Assembly (NCBI GenBank): GCA_015039365.1
Contig: WION01000195.1
Span: 39,407 to 103,406, forward strand
DNA length: 64,000 bases
Origin: Amanita rubescens
Taxonomy: Eukaryota; Basidiomycota; Agaricomycetes; Agaricales; Amanitaceae
Reading direction: 5' to 3'
In this document: positions 10,663 to 22,226 of the stretch, one piece after another
Numbering within the stretch: the stretch's first letter is position 1
Layout: each line of letters opens with the position of its first letter
Notes under the pieces: model-generated
What the model saw: the letters and a program-made list of their open reading frames with translations, nothing else
Database searches by the model: none
What the model was told of the DNA's origin: nothing
Position numbers and translations under genes: made by a program

Positions 10663-12439
10663 CGGTCGTTTGCTGCTCAACACTTGAAAATGAGAAGACG
10701 GCGTGTTTATAAGGTACGCTCTAAGCGCGATATTACGAGGGCAGATAATTCTCTGCCAGGTGACTTGCAAGTCAAATAGGCTGAGTTAAATTGCCTAGTA
10801 CCCGGGCCGTGCGTCAGTATGCATGTATGCACAAATGTGGACATTCCCATAAATATACGTATGGGGTAAGGAAATGAGCAGTAAATAAGAGCTCACCTCG
10901 GGGACGTCGACACCGGGCGATGTGATGCTTCTACTGCTTCTTCCCCTTGCCCTTATCGGAACAGGCAAAAACCTACTGTATACGTACAAGGCAAGGAAAT
11001 CAGTCGAGAAGGCGAGGCAAAATGAAGTTGCCGTATGGAAGGGGGCTCGGGAATGAAGAATCTCGTTGGATTTTCATGATAATAAATAGGAAAAATAAGC
11101 CAACTAATTTAAGTTTCAGCGCTGGCCGAGGCCGGCCGCACTTGCCTGGTGATGGTCGGGAAGTGAACGTCTCGACGATCATGAGGTCAACAAAGTTGCC
11201 GGCGGCAGCAATCGAAACGGACCTACGAGAGTTCCGTTTTGTTGCTATTGGATGGAGATGACTACCGTGGCAAGCAATGAGACTTCAGAATGGCAAATGC
11301 GGATATGACAAAGGCGTTTTGGCGAGTCGGGATATAGTTGATGTGACACGCTGGGCCGTCGGCATTTACTACTATGTATAGTCACGCTCACAGGATTCAT
11401 AATGCATGCAGCTTCCGAAATGGCTTTCTCGAACGCTGAGCGCTGATATCTCATTTGTTGCAAGGGCAAACGGGTGATGAATCGATGACAAACGCCACCG
11501 GTTATGAAGCCATGGCAAGCTCTGACACTGGCAGGCTGTATATTTAGCACCGGATTTTCAGATGCCTGACATCCATACGCATGGACGCCACTTTGTACCT
11601 GCACGAGGACCGTTCACTTCCTCGGTCTTTGCAACTCAAGCTACGAGGGCTTAGCCAACATGTACACTGCAGCTGGAGGTCCGTTTTTTCCGCGTGTTGT
11701 ATACTTTGGGCTACAGATCAAGCTGCCATGAAGTGACGTTTCGCCGATTGACATTTATTTCTGTGGAACGTTCGCGAAGGGGGTATGCGCTGCAAAGCTT
11801 AAGGATCCCTGCGGCAATCGACAAAATTCCTACCTTGAAAAAAGAGGTGAGAGACATGTCAGCATGAATTCGCGGACCGATGTTCATTAATACCTTGTTT
11901 ATTAGAATCCGCAATTAGAACTTGTTGGTCTGACTGGGTCCGAAGGTACCGTTATCGTCGTAACGTGCCATTTTCGGCTAGCGGCGTTTTTCTGTCATAT
12001 TAAAAGTGTGCAATTTGGTATAGCTTAAGGAGCATCAGTACTTCAGTCTTCATTACAGTGCAGGGCTGTGTGTAGCGTGTTACAAAGTTAGAGTCTTTCT
12101 ACGCTCATGAGTAATAGGAACAAATCTGTCCCAGTCGGCCCGTGTCTGCAAATTGCGAACTCATCGGGGACAAAAAAAATGATGGACTCTGGGACAGATG
12201 ACAAATATTTATATAATATCCTTGTGTTATTATCTCCGTACATCCCTTGCTCAATACACATTTCTACTTGCAAAAATAGTAACTTGCTGATTGGAACTTC
12301 AACGCGATAAGATAGTGGACTGAATAAATTTCCATTCCTAGCCTGAGAATCAGATTAATAATAATATGGTTTGGAAACAGCCCCAGAAATAAACAAACAT
12401 CACCATCTAGTAGCAAACCGCTGGCGACACTCGCCGAAA
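10663..12439. other. Intergenic between divergent MFS and TRF4-like genes
   Basis: About 1.8 kb with no open frame over about 120 codons and none with recognisable content on either strand. It presumably carries both promoters. I see no tRNA or repeat. Confidence 0.6.
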
Positions 12440-14639
12440 ATGAGTTCACCGCGCCCAACATCTGACAGGGTTCCTCCAACTTCATCGAGGGAACGGAAAT
12501 CCAAAAAACGCAAACAGAAGAGCGAAAACGAACTAAAAAACCAACCTGAGGCGAGTGGTGTCAACGGCAGTGCAGATGGGCAAGCTACAATCAACCCTGA
12601 CGTCACATTCGGGGAGGATTTCCTTGCGTTTGGTCCTTTGGATGACTCTGAGGTGGAACCGGGGCTCTTGGAACGTAGAAAAGATAAAGGAAAAGGTGCC
12701 AGCGTCTAAATCAGGTTTTCCGCGTCATTCTTACTAACAGTGCAATAGGCCGTGAAACTTCGCCGCCACCGCGAGAATGGGATAGAGGCAAATCTAGAGA
12801 CGAAGATCGCGGTGGCAAGCGCAAATATGACATGGTCTTTGACTTCGATGATGGCTACGCCAACAAGAAGCAACGCGTCTCCGCCAACTCGCGCAAGGCG
12901 CCGTGGTTGGACAAGTTCGACTGGGAGAACTGCAAGAATGTTGCCGAGATGTGAGTAGATAACACGTATTGATGCTAGCTGCTTGAAGTTGCTTATCCTG
13001 TAGGGCAGGTTGCATCGTGAAGTGGAGGCTTTCACAAATTGGATATCGCCGACGCCTGTTGAGGATGAAATTCGGGGGCTGATTGTGAATTGCATTACGA
13101 AAGCGGTCACACAGCAGTTTCCTGACGCTCAAGTATTTCCGTTTGGGAGCTATGAGACAAAGTTGTATTTGCCATTAGGGTGAGTCCTATCTGTATTCAC
13201 GACAGCCGTTCTAAAACTCTCATATAGCGACATCGACCTAGTCATTCTATCGCAATCCATGGCGTACAGTGATAGACAAACCGTTCTGTATGCACTTGCA
13301 AACACTCTAAAACGCGCAGGCATCACCTCTAAAGTGACAGTTATTGCTCGAGCCAAGGTCCCCATCGTGAAATTTGTCACCGTGTATGGGAGGATAAACG
13401 TTGATATCAGCGTCAACCAACAGAACGGCATCATTTCTGGGAGCATTATCAATGGCTTCCTGAAAGACATGCATGCTGGATCGGGGGAGGGCAGCCTTGC
13501 TTTGCGGAGTCTTGTCCTAATAACCAAGGCATTTCTGAACCAAAGGAGTTTGAACGAAGTGTACACAGGCGGGCTTGGAAGTTATAGCATCGTTTGCATG
13601 GCGATCAGCTTCCTCCAGATGCACCCCAAAATACGAAGAGGCGAGATTGACCCGGACAAGAACCTTGGCGTTCTCTTGGTGGAATTCTTTGAACTGTACG
13701 GCTGTTACTTCAACTATGAAGAAGCTGGGATTTCTGTTCGGAATGGAGGGCACTACTTCCAGAAGAAGCAGCGGGGTTGGGTCGATTATCAAAAGGGCGG
13801 TTTAATATCCATTGAAGATCCAGCAGACTCTAGTGAGTATATGTTCCTCTTGTTTATAGTAAAGACTGACGACGAACAGCGAACGACATTTCCAAGGGGT
13901 CATTTGGCTTTCAGCGTGTTCGAATGGCCCTCGCAGGGGCGCATGGAATTCTCACGTCGACTGCATATCTTCGGGCAGGAGTACTGAACTCGAGGCGCCA
14001 TTCTCAATCAATCCATCTCCGTGATCGATATGAAGCGCAAGATGTGAGTATCTTGTCTAGTGTCATGGGTGTCACGCAAGAGGTTTGTGCCTGAAATCAT
14101 GATATGAAATCATAGTGGCTCACGTTACCCAGACGGTCAATCACCGAAAACTTGTGCAAGAGGTCTATGACAAGAAGGTCTTGCATAATATAATGGGCAT
14201 TGCACCTCAGCCTGTCGTCGTGAAAGCGAGTTCAAGTGTGAGCGCGACAGTGAATGGAAAGTCAAGCGGCTCGGCTACAGCGTATCATGCCGTTCATGCT
14301 GCATGGGAGGGGAATGATGATGATGATATCGTTTCTGATATCCGCCCCGCAACGTACGATGAAGAGGAGGAGGGCAGATACCATATTGGTCGTGGACGGT
14401 CCCCGCCTCATAAGCGGCGGAAAACTGGAAAGGCTGCAGACCTCCATACCGTTTTTACCACTGACGATGAGGGCGAATGCTCGTCGTCCTCTGCTGCACA
14501 CTCTGATGGTGAGCATCGGGATGCGAATCGTCGTGCTGGTGATCGTAGGCGAGCGGAGCAGACCGAGGGTGTCGGCAAACGGAGATACTGGTTAGCAAAG
14601 GGACCTGTTGGCATACCCGATGAAGAAGACACAGGGTGA
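12440..14639 (+). CDS. Non-canonical poly(A) polymerase, Trf4/Cid14/PAPD5 type
   Basis: Six exons: 12440-12695, 12749-12950, 13009-13179, 13228-13832, 13880-14082, 14133-14639 (647 aa, exact frame). The nucleotidyltransferase core has Gly199-Ser200 in PFGSYETKLYLPLG followed by the metal-binding pair Asp211-Ile-Asp213 (DIDLVI), split by an intron. The likely third carboxylate is Asp269 in INVDISVNQQNG. The central/PAP-associated domain shows SLVLITKAFLNQRSLNEVYTGG and LGSYSIVCMAISFLQMHP, and the strand-loop IEDPADSTNDISKGSFGFQRVRMA is a Trf4-class hallmark. The N-terminus is basic and Ser-rich; the C-terminus has acidic blocks and a bipartite-like basic stretch PPHKRRKTGK, consistent with nuclear localisation. 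Trf4 proteins add short A-tails in the TRAMP complex to feed RNAs to the exosome. An upstream in-frame start at 12371 exists, but MSSPRP at 12440 is the better start. Confidence 0.92.
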
Positions 14640-15155
14640 TGTATTTTACCCAGGAGGATGGTACCTTATATATATCTAGCTTTGTGGATGACATCGTCCT
14701 TAGTTAATGTATTCCTCTATTTTCCGATACAAAAGACCTCGAAAGATCGGTCGACAGCGGTGCACTAGGCGTCGTTTATGCTCGACACTGATCTCTGAAG
14801 TATAAGGGGAGGGGAGAGTAGCGACGGGATGGGTATATGCGGTATGCCGCCGCTCACACACATATTAAGGGCAGTCACTAGGTGCCGCAATGCGGGAATA
14901 CTCACTTAAATTGGGAACGGATGGACACGTCAGGCCTCAGGTCCAAGTTGGAGTTACGCCTAAGAGATAGAGAGCGGTTGGACACATTGAGCGTAACTGA
15001 GCATCAGCAATCGAATGGGAGAATCTGAACAAAGAGACGACTGGCAGGCGGTTTCAAGTCCGAGAGTTTTGCGAACGTGAAGTCGTCTCGATTGAGTTGC
15101 TAGAGGTGTCTCCGAGGATATGTACATTACTAAAGTATGCTTGTGTAGTAGAGTG
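14640..15155. other. Intergenic, convergent 3' ends
   Basis: No coding signal seen between the TRF4-like stop and the minus-strand small gene. Confidence 0.6.
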
Positions 15156-15701
15156 TTACCGAGGCCCGGGACGTATACCAAGCTCTAATTCGAGAAGGAT
15201 TTTCCTCTCCTGTCCACCGACATATCCGGTTGCACGGCTTGTCAGGCCTAAGAGGTGGATCATCTCCTCAATTTGTTCACCTGCCAAAAGTAGCATGGTA
15301 CAAAAGCAATGATGTCTAGCTGGAGGGATGCTTACTGTTTGCTGCGTAAACCATTTCGGCGGTTGCCCCGCGCGCCCAATAACTATGGGGCGGGAAGACC
15401 GGTTCCCCGATCCCTACATGGCTCTGTAATAATAGAATTTCGCCAGGCATCCTATGAGCGTTCCAGGATCGTCGAATAGCCCTGTCTTCTCTGCGGATAG
15501 CATCAGTACGCAAGCTAGCGGATCACTGATATACATACACCTGTTGAATAAACCGTCGCGTCCCGCGGCCTGCCGAGCAATGGTTGACATCCTCGCCTCG
15601 GAGTACATCGGTAACCGTAAAAGCTCGTCGTTTATAATTGTAGCTGAATGAGAGAGGGCTTCGCGAATAACTTCGGTGGGTATGCGGGGTGTCTGCGCCA
15701 T
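15156..15701 (-). CDS. Small conserved-looking protein of unknown function
   Basis: Three exons on the minus strand: 15541-15701, 15336-15490, 15156-15280, separated by 50- and 55-nt introns with good GT/AG ends. The total is 441 nt, exactly 146 codons plus stop. I do not recognise the family. The protein is mainly helical, with a segment rich in Arg and Glu (about residues 53-66, NREDRAIRRSWNAHR), a middle part with GEPVFPPHSYWARGA, and a C-terminal helix SEQIEEMIHLLGL ending GIRPGPR. No signal peptide or membrane helix. The coherent frame across two spliced junctions is the main evidence that it is real. The promoter lies toward the kinase remnants. Confidence 0.6.
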
Positions 15702-15840
15702 GTCGTGTCTGACCTTCGCGACTGTGCCATTTTAATTTCACGTGAAAAATAATACTACGTCAGTAGCACGTGATCGGTCCGCGCGGACTCACTTCTCCGT
15801 TGAAGCCTCGTTTTCTCCCCATTGAAGCCCCCAGCCCCCA

Positions 15841-16072
15841 TTGAATCCTCCGAGGAGCCCGTCAGCGCTAAAGAACTTGAACTATTGCACGCCAAGCCAA
15901 CAACTAACATCGGAAGAGAAAGATCTTGTTTGGAAATTCCGATTTTATTTGACGAGGGACAAGTCTCCGCAAACCGGTCACATGCCAGGCGCGGTTAAGC
16001 AGGCCGTCGGTATTGCCTCAATGGACAGAGGTTGGTGTTGATGGCGCCCTTGAACCACTGGGACCAGGTAGG
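15841..16072 (+). pseudogene. Remnant of VPS34-type PI3-kinase helical domain
   Basis: The frame starting at 15841 reads QQLTSEEKDLVWKFRFYLTRDK, matching the start of the accessory (PIK) helical domain of class III PI3-kinase, then KQAV. A one-base shift follows, and the next frame gives WTEVGVDGALEPLGP, the next block of the same domain, ending at a GT. Neither the upstream C2 domain nor the lipid kinase domain is present nearby. It is therefore a short broken duplicate. No product is expected. Confidence 0.65.
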
Positions 16073-16229
16073 TTGTGTGTTGGCAATTAAATTTAAAGAT
16101 GCGGGCGCCGGTAGGTTTTCTTGTAGCATTTTGGATGCATGAACTGACTAACATGATGCAAATGCTCAGCGCTCACCAACAGTAACAGCCAGACAGTACC
16201 CTCTCGGAACAGCACTTTACGCTAGAGAA

Positions 16230-16970
16230 CAATCCTGATGAATGTGACAAAGGCTTTCCAATTAATTGTGTAACACCATTGTGTGCCAGGATTGGTGTGG
16301 GGTTGACGTTGATATCTCATAACCAAGTCTTGTGCTTCGATGGGAAGATGGGTGGAAAAGGCTCTTTTCAAAGGCTTTTCTATGCCGTTTATCAGTTGAG
16401 TGCTTCTCTCTTCATTCGAGTTGGAGAATTTACGCTCTTCCACTACACAGAACCATCAAAGCGGCCAACGTCCTTATTCGTTCCGATGGTCATATTGTCC
16501 TAGCTGATTTGGCCCCGCGAAGGATTGAACGGTCTTACCAGCCTTACTGGCCCTTCAAAACGTACGACAACGTTTTTGAAGCCCCGCGTTGGTCACCTAA
16601 GGAATTGACTTTCGTTTCTAAAGATTGGTGCGGGTCAGATGGCACCTGAAATCCTCCGCCGTGATTATTACTAGTTTGGCGTGGACTATTGGTCTGCGGG
16701 CGTTACTCTGTATGCGATGGTTACTAGTAGAGTAGGTCGTCCAATCATTTATCTCATCTTTTGAAACTGAAATTTGCGGGCTCAGCACCCCTGGGATTAC
16801 GAAGGAGACGTTGCAAGCCAAATTCTTGAAGATGATATTCAGTTTGCGCCTGAAGACGACGTTAGCGATGAATGCAAAAATCTCCTTTATTAGATGATGA
16901 AGAAGGACCCGGCTGAACGGCTCAGGATTGGAATCGACGATGTCTCACCCTTACTTGCTGGAGTGTAGCT
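16230..16970 (+). pseudogene. Decayed Ser/Thr protein kinase domain (AGC-like)
   Basis: Pieces of a kinase C-lobe can be read in order across several frames. ANVLIRSDGHIVLADL (about 16458-16511) corresponds to the catalytic loop end and the DFG region, which here reads DLA. Then come PYWPFKTYDNVFEAPRW, MAPEILRRDYY followed by an in-frame TAG, FGVDYWSAGVTLYAMVTSR (helix F), HPWDYEGDVASQILEDDIQF, and DECKNLLY with a TAG before MMKKDPAERLRIG. The invariant DFG is lost, at least two stops interrupt conserved blocks and at least two frame changes are needed. The catalytic HRD reads as HRT. No active kinase can be made. Confidence 0.7.
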
Positions 16971-17726
16971 ATGAGAAATAGGACTGTGCTACCTCCTTGG
17001 GTTCCGGACTTTGTTAAGGGACATCATTTCTTTGAAGACTGGGGTACAATCGAGTATTTTATCCCGGGAAGGGCGCCTAACGAGGACGAAGAGGTCATTC
17101 TCCCCGACTTTGTCTATACGTCTCCCAACCTGCAGTGCAACGGCATCAAGGACACTTTGGACTGTGGTTCCCCTAACCCTGAACGAGATACCAACGAAGA
17201 ATCTTTGAACCTGATCCTTTCTAATCGTCAACAAAGCTTCCCCGAGGACTCCTTTGGTCATCTCTTCGCTTCTGAACCAGAAGATTACATAGACGAGGAG
17301 GAGCTGTGGACTCTCGAGATTGACGACAACGACAACGACGATGCTCTCCCTAAAGCGCGCTTTCCGACGATATCTACCCTGGAACCCCACATTCCGATGT
17401 TGCCGTCGGTTCACTCGGGATCTTCGCTGCTCTGCCTTGTTGAATCTGACCACGTTCCTGAACCTATGTCTGTGGAGGTGGAGTCCTGCATTCCCGAATC
17501 TGCAGTAGAGTCTAACGTTGTCCCTGAATCGCATGTACCGAGGCTTCTTCGATTCGCAACGCCGCCTTCAGTAGCGCTTTCTGTCGATTTTGCAAGACCT
17601 GCACCGTTCCAACCTATCCTGGAACCTCTAGTCAATTGCGTCCCAAAAGAGCAACTTGAACTCGAGTCTCGTGCGATTTCGCTGTATAAAAAGGTTATGA
17701 CGTGGTTGAGAAAGCACCTGCCTTGA
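16971..17726 (+). CDS. Open acidic ORF following the kinase remnant, probable former C-terminal tail
   Basis: This frame (251 codons from 16971) stays open after the broken kinase. It begins MRNRTVLPPWVPDF, which resembles the linker that follows an AGC-type kinase domain, then turns into an acidic Asp/Glu/Pro-rich region and ends with a short amphipathic helix. With no kinase domain in frame it is either the surviving tail of the pseudogene or a short protein. I do not recognise any functional domain in it. Confidence 0.4.
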   Translation: MRNRTVLPPWVPDFVKGHHFFEDWGTIEYFIPGRAPNEDEEVILPDFVYTSPNLQCNGIKDTLDCGSPNPERDTNEESLNLILSNRQQSFPEDSFGHLFASEPEDYIDEEELWTLEIDDNDNDDALPKARFPTISTLEPHIPMLPSVHSGSSLLCLVESDHVPEPMSVEVESCIPESAVESNVVPESHVPRLLRFATPPSVALSVDFARPAPFQPILEPLVNCVPKEQLELESRAISLYKKVMTWLRKHLP

Positions 17727-18165
17727 TCCAAGAAACGAGACAACGGGACCGGGCTGACACTGCTACCCACTGGTTGCGGTAACAATTCAGTATGGTGGAC
17801 GTTTCAAAATATTTGGGTGCCAAAAGTGAAGCACGCGCAATGTTTACAACGCAAGCGAGCTATTCTTTGCTGATGAACGAGTGGTTACGATGTGTCATAC
17901 TTTTTTTTTAAACTTTTTTCTCTAGTTTACTTTCTATTTATATCATTGCTTCAATCTATACCTCATTCAAACCAGTGGCATTCGATCCGGTAACTTTTGC
18001 GTACCCGCAGGAGTCGGACTCAACACACGGTATAGAGCCGATGGTGCTCGTGGGTAAGGGCGTGATTGTGCGCGGGGATCAATGGTGATCGACTTGACTC
18101 TGACATCTTATGAAGGCATCTCCATATTGATTCATATACATACATACTGAATGCTTGTATCATGA
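17727..18165. other. Intergenic
   Basis: No gene seen; it contains a T-rich tract at about 17900-17935 and the 3' flank of the Crinkler-type gene. Confidence 0.6.
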
Positions 18166-20762
18166 CTACGTTGTATTTACCGTTTCCGTTTGTGCATAGA
18201 ACTTGAACAGTTCTTCTTCCGAAAATGTAACAACGTACTGCGCAGTCTTCGCGTACCAATGTTCCACTTTCGCTTTGCCAGTGATTTTCTGCGCTCTAAA
18301 AGTCTTCCCCAAAGCGTCCGGGACAACAAAAAGAATAATCATCTTTCTATCGTTTGCTGGTCGGAGACCCCTCAGGTTAGGATCTCGAGGCTTGAGTGCC
18401 CTTTGAACCTTCTCCAAACCTTTAATATTTATATCATGGTCGGCAGCAGTAGTCACTTGCAAAGCGATAAGAGGTGAGAAGCCAGGATGGGAAATTCCGG
18501 GTAGGTACAGGAAAGAATCAAAGGATGGAAAGACAGGAGATTGTGGCCGGAGGTACCATGATGTATTACTCTGGACGGATGAGGCTAAGTGGTCTGAGAA
18601 GCGGTTGTCTTCGAAATCGAGGTGATTTGTGCCAGAAGTGAAGTGGATTTCAGGAGCGGAGGGGTTATCGAGGGACTTGATAGTGAAAGTCCGAGATTTT
18701 TCCAGGTAACGGTGAAGATAAATTTCATAAATCCATCCACGGAGTCTAGCAGATTCGGGGGACCCTTTAATGGTACAGTAGAACTTGTATGCTTCCCCCA
18801 TGCTTTGTTTGCGCAACTCATTCAATATCTCCGAGAAAGCCCAGGGCGAAACCGGCTCTACGATATGGCTTTCCCAAAACCGATCCTCGGACGACCCCGG
18901 GCGCACTTGGAATACACAATGGATTGTTTTACTCTTGTCGCTATCCTGCGTCTGTAAGATAACAAAAAACAAGTTCTTGATCTCTTGAATCGCATTCCTG
19001 ATCACTTTTTCGGCTCGGGAAAGTGTATGAGGAGATTGTGCCGCTTTGAAACATGGACGAGGTATGTTCCCGCAAATATAGGAAACTTTCTGAAGTCGTT
19101 TGAGAGTGACGTCGGTGCTTTGCAGGAATAACCTGTAAACTATGAGCAGGCGAATTAATCAAGCGGAACACACGAACGATGCAACAACAAATTCTTTTCG
19201 CGACCATGGCTCCATCGTAAACACCGCATCCGCATCCGCGAATTGTTTAAGCCACCTTCGGTCTTTCCTACTTCTTGGCGAAGAGGCTAACAGTATGCGA
19301 TGTTTGGAATCATTCATGAGATACTCTTCAGGTTCATAGCGTTTATCGTCGGCATCGACAAGTGTAAGGACTTCGTCGTCCGATACCGCCCTTGCATCCT
19401 CTGATGTGTTTACGCCGGTATCGTTAATAATGAAGACCTTGCCATGCACATCCTGAAACACGAATTGCTGGCCGCGAATCATGCAAAGGATGAGGATGGA
19501 ATACAACAGGCATGTTTTTCCTAGTTTGTTGGTTAGAAGTGATCAGTCAAATGGCAATAATGGCGCTTACCAATACCCGGCTGACCTGTAATGACGGCGC
19601 TTCCTTCTATGCCCTTCTGGGGTGTCTCCTTGTTAAATATGTCGATCATAGCACCCCACTCGTTTCGGAAAAGCATCAACAGTGGCGCGCGAAATTTTTT
19701 CTCCAGGTTGAGGCCAGTCAGGTCAATGTACCGAATGGTGTAGGGGAAAATCGCCTTGGCTTCCTTTGAAAGATGGTCCGTATGAGAACCAGCATAGCCG
19801 TGGTTGAGATCGATGTCCATGGCGTTGTCGTCGTCATCAGCCACAGCGTCGTCGTTGTCATCAGCCACAGCCACAGCGTCGTCGTTGTCATCAGCCACAG
19901 CGCCGTCGTTGTCATCAGCTACACCACTGTTGTCAACGACAGGTTGGGTGGCATTGAAAACCAGGCGGGGGACTAGGCCGTCACCAAAATCTATATCGAG
20001 AGGTTTGCTGTTTTCACGTAAGAAGTCAGCTTTCTTGGCGAGAACGTCCTTCGCCACATAAAGGTCAGAGGTGCGTCCAGGATTCTCTTTGTCCAGCAGA
20101 TCTTGAAGTTCTTTGAAGTGGTGTTCGGTCAGGTTTGCGGTACGGAAAATCTTGCCAAAGAAGTCATGCTCTCCCCATAGCTTATGATGGACTACAGCCA
20201 GCCAGGATCTGGAGTCATCTATTGAATGTAGCAGTGCTGATGATCAAACAACATGATAACCATAAGCTCACTGGAAGGAAGCTCCACTAGAATACAGACA
20301 TGGTTTTTGAGAGGGAGTTGCGATTGTGGAAAGAGCGTTGACATCTCCTGTGTAGGGTCGGTCAACTTTTTGGCAAACGTCTCCATACCGCCTCGCTTTC
20401 TGATGCGCTGCCAGAGAGAATCTTCGGGAGTCACCGGTTCTGAGTCATTTAGCTGATAAGATAGAGTCAGCTATGGTAGAAACAAGATCCCATAAATACA
20501 AACCCGCCTTCCAAAGGACTAGGTTGGAAGTGTCGTGATCGCGAAGAGCTTTTTTCTTCTTCTGCACCTCCTCCTTCAAATCTCCGACATCGGCGTTGGC
20601 ACGTAAGGATACTTTAAATGGAATCGAGCTGCCGTAGATAGTACACCAAAATGTGCGAGTCTCTATACCATACATGAAGTATGGCGGAAGTACGACGTCG
20701 CTGGAAGGATAAAGCGGATTTTGGTAAAGATGATAAGCTGCGTTGGATTGGAGCTCGCTCAT
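18166..20762 (-). CDS. Crinkler-RHS-type (CRN) protein with ubiquitin-like header and P-loop NTPase
   Basis: Five exons on the minus strand: 20504-20762, 20272-20439, 19571-20218, 19178-19520, 18166-19132 (794 aa, exact frame, no stops). The N-terminus matches the Crinkler header: FWCTIYGSSIPFKVSL, then a lysine-rich helix and LVLWK at residues 81-85. After it comes a helical region (LWQRIRKRGGMETFAKKL) and then an acidic Asp/Ala linker. A Walker A motif GQPGIGKT at residues 354-361 is followed by hydrophobic strands and a regulatory-looking ATPase part. The C-terminal 250 residues include SPLIALQVTTAADHDI, a layout like the restriction-endonuclease-fold tail of Crinkler-RHS proteins; that assignment is inference. 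Such proteins are known as oomycete/chytrid effectors and occur widely in Agaricomycetes, where a role in genome conflict or cell killing has been proposed. The gene looks intact here. Confidence 0.82.
19830..19925 (-). repeat. Short tandem repeat in Asp/Ala linker of the Crinkler-type gene
   Basis: Four imperfect copies of a 24-36 bp unit built on GTCGTCGTTGTCATCAGCCA encode repeated DDNDDAVA in the linker before the NTPase domain (about residues 240-272). Length variation between strains would be expected. Confidence 0.75.
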
Positions 20763-22226
20763 CGCGATAGTTATAAGGAAAGAGCTCGACGATCGGAGTT
20801 TGAATTCACGTCTCGCTACGTCATCGCATGTCATTGCCAGTGTCACACTTATAAAGGGGAACTTGAAGTACACACGCACACCGTGTCGTAAACGTCGAAC
20901 TGAATGGTTTTCAGGACTAGCTGTATCAAACAACCGAAGGACGAGTAGTGCTGGCCCACGCGACACCACACTCACTTGTGACTTATGTAAACGATCCTCA
21001 CGTTGGTGCTTACCGGTGCTCTTTCAACTTGGGTCCCGTTCGGCGTCTGATCTGTCCTTTTGAGTCACTTAGAAGTGTATGTGATCAAGGGTTCCGTGCG
21101 AATGTAACTGCGAAGACCGGGGGGCCTGTTGGATGCGTGTGGAGAACAAGCTCAGAGGTGCTCGGCTACTACCAAAGGTCGACTGTAGTTTGAAGACAAT
21201 CCCCTTCCGGGTCCAATATCTAACGCGTCTCTCGAGGAAGACGATTCGTATTTAATTGACAGATTTCGTTTCCACACTAGTTTGGACCTGGTCCATGTTC
21301 ATACGCGTTGGTCTCGCCTTCAGCCTATTTCGCCAGTGCCCGCATCGCCTCCACTGCACCTTTCAACGCTCCACGCGGCTGGTATTACGTCCATGCTACC
21401 AAGTGTGTTTCCGCCGCTCATTCGTTTTCCTTGTCTTAGACTCTCCACACCTTTCGCTTGGACATTTAAGTATCCACTCCTTCGCAGCTTCTCCCACCAC
21501 GGTCGTTACTTCATCGCCTGGTTCGCACCCTCGCCCAGCCGTCAGTGTTGATGGCAAGACAGAAAAGAGAGGCAGAAATGACAAGTGGTTGACTTGATTC
21601 TCTGGGCGGTGACGATGTTGATGGATGGCTGCATAATTTGCGGCTTCATGTTACGTTAACTGGCTAATCCAGAGCGCCACATGGCATATTTGGTAGATCC
21701 CACCCAGTGTAGTAGTCCTATCCATCGCGGTGCACTATTTGTGACACGAGCGTGATTGTTGATCATATCCTTTACAATTTGAAATCGATAATGCATACCA
21801 CCTCGGAACGCGAATGTCCCAGACAGCGATGACGGTATATGTTGAGTCCATATCTCTGTGTTACAGCGGCTTTACTCTATTCTAAGATGTGGGACGCAAG
21901 GCGCTGAAAAATGATGAATGATGGTGCCAGGGCTTGACAGGGTCACACGGGTGGGACCAGTATTCAATTGCTTGATCCAATTGGTTGTCAACGACTTCGA
22001 CCGCCATCACTAATAGCGCGCGCAAGGGCTCTTTCTTCCGGTTTTACGCAAAAGGTCTGCAGACGCTCTTTTCATCCGCTGTTTTGGGTGTAGCGCTACC
22101 TCAGCCTACCGGTTTTATCTCTCTTTTACTTACCGTGTCTCTCTTTAATTGGTTGTTGGTTGTTACCAGAGCGCTGGCCGATCTGTGAATCCAGCATTCA
22201 TCTATTTCATCATTTTTCGTTGAAAC
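20763..22226. other. Intergenic between divergent genes
   Basis: About 1.5 kb upstream of both the Crinkler-type gene and the Ser/Pro-rich gene. Several short open frames, none with protein-like features. The last 250 bp are probably 5' UTR of the plus-strand gene. Confidence 0.55.
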
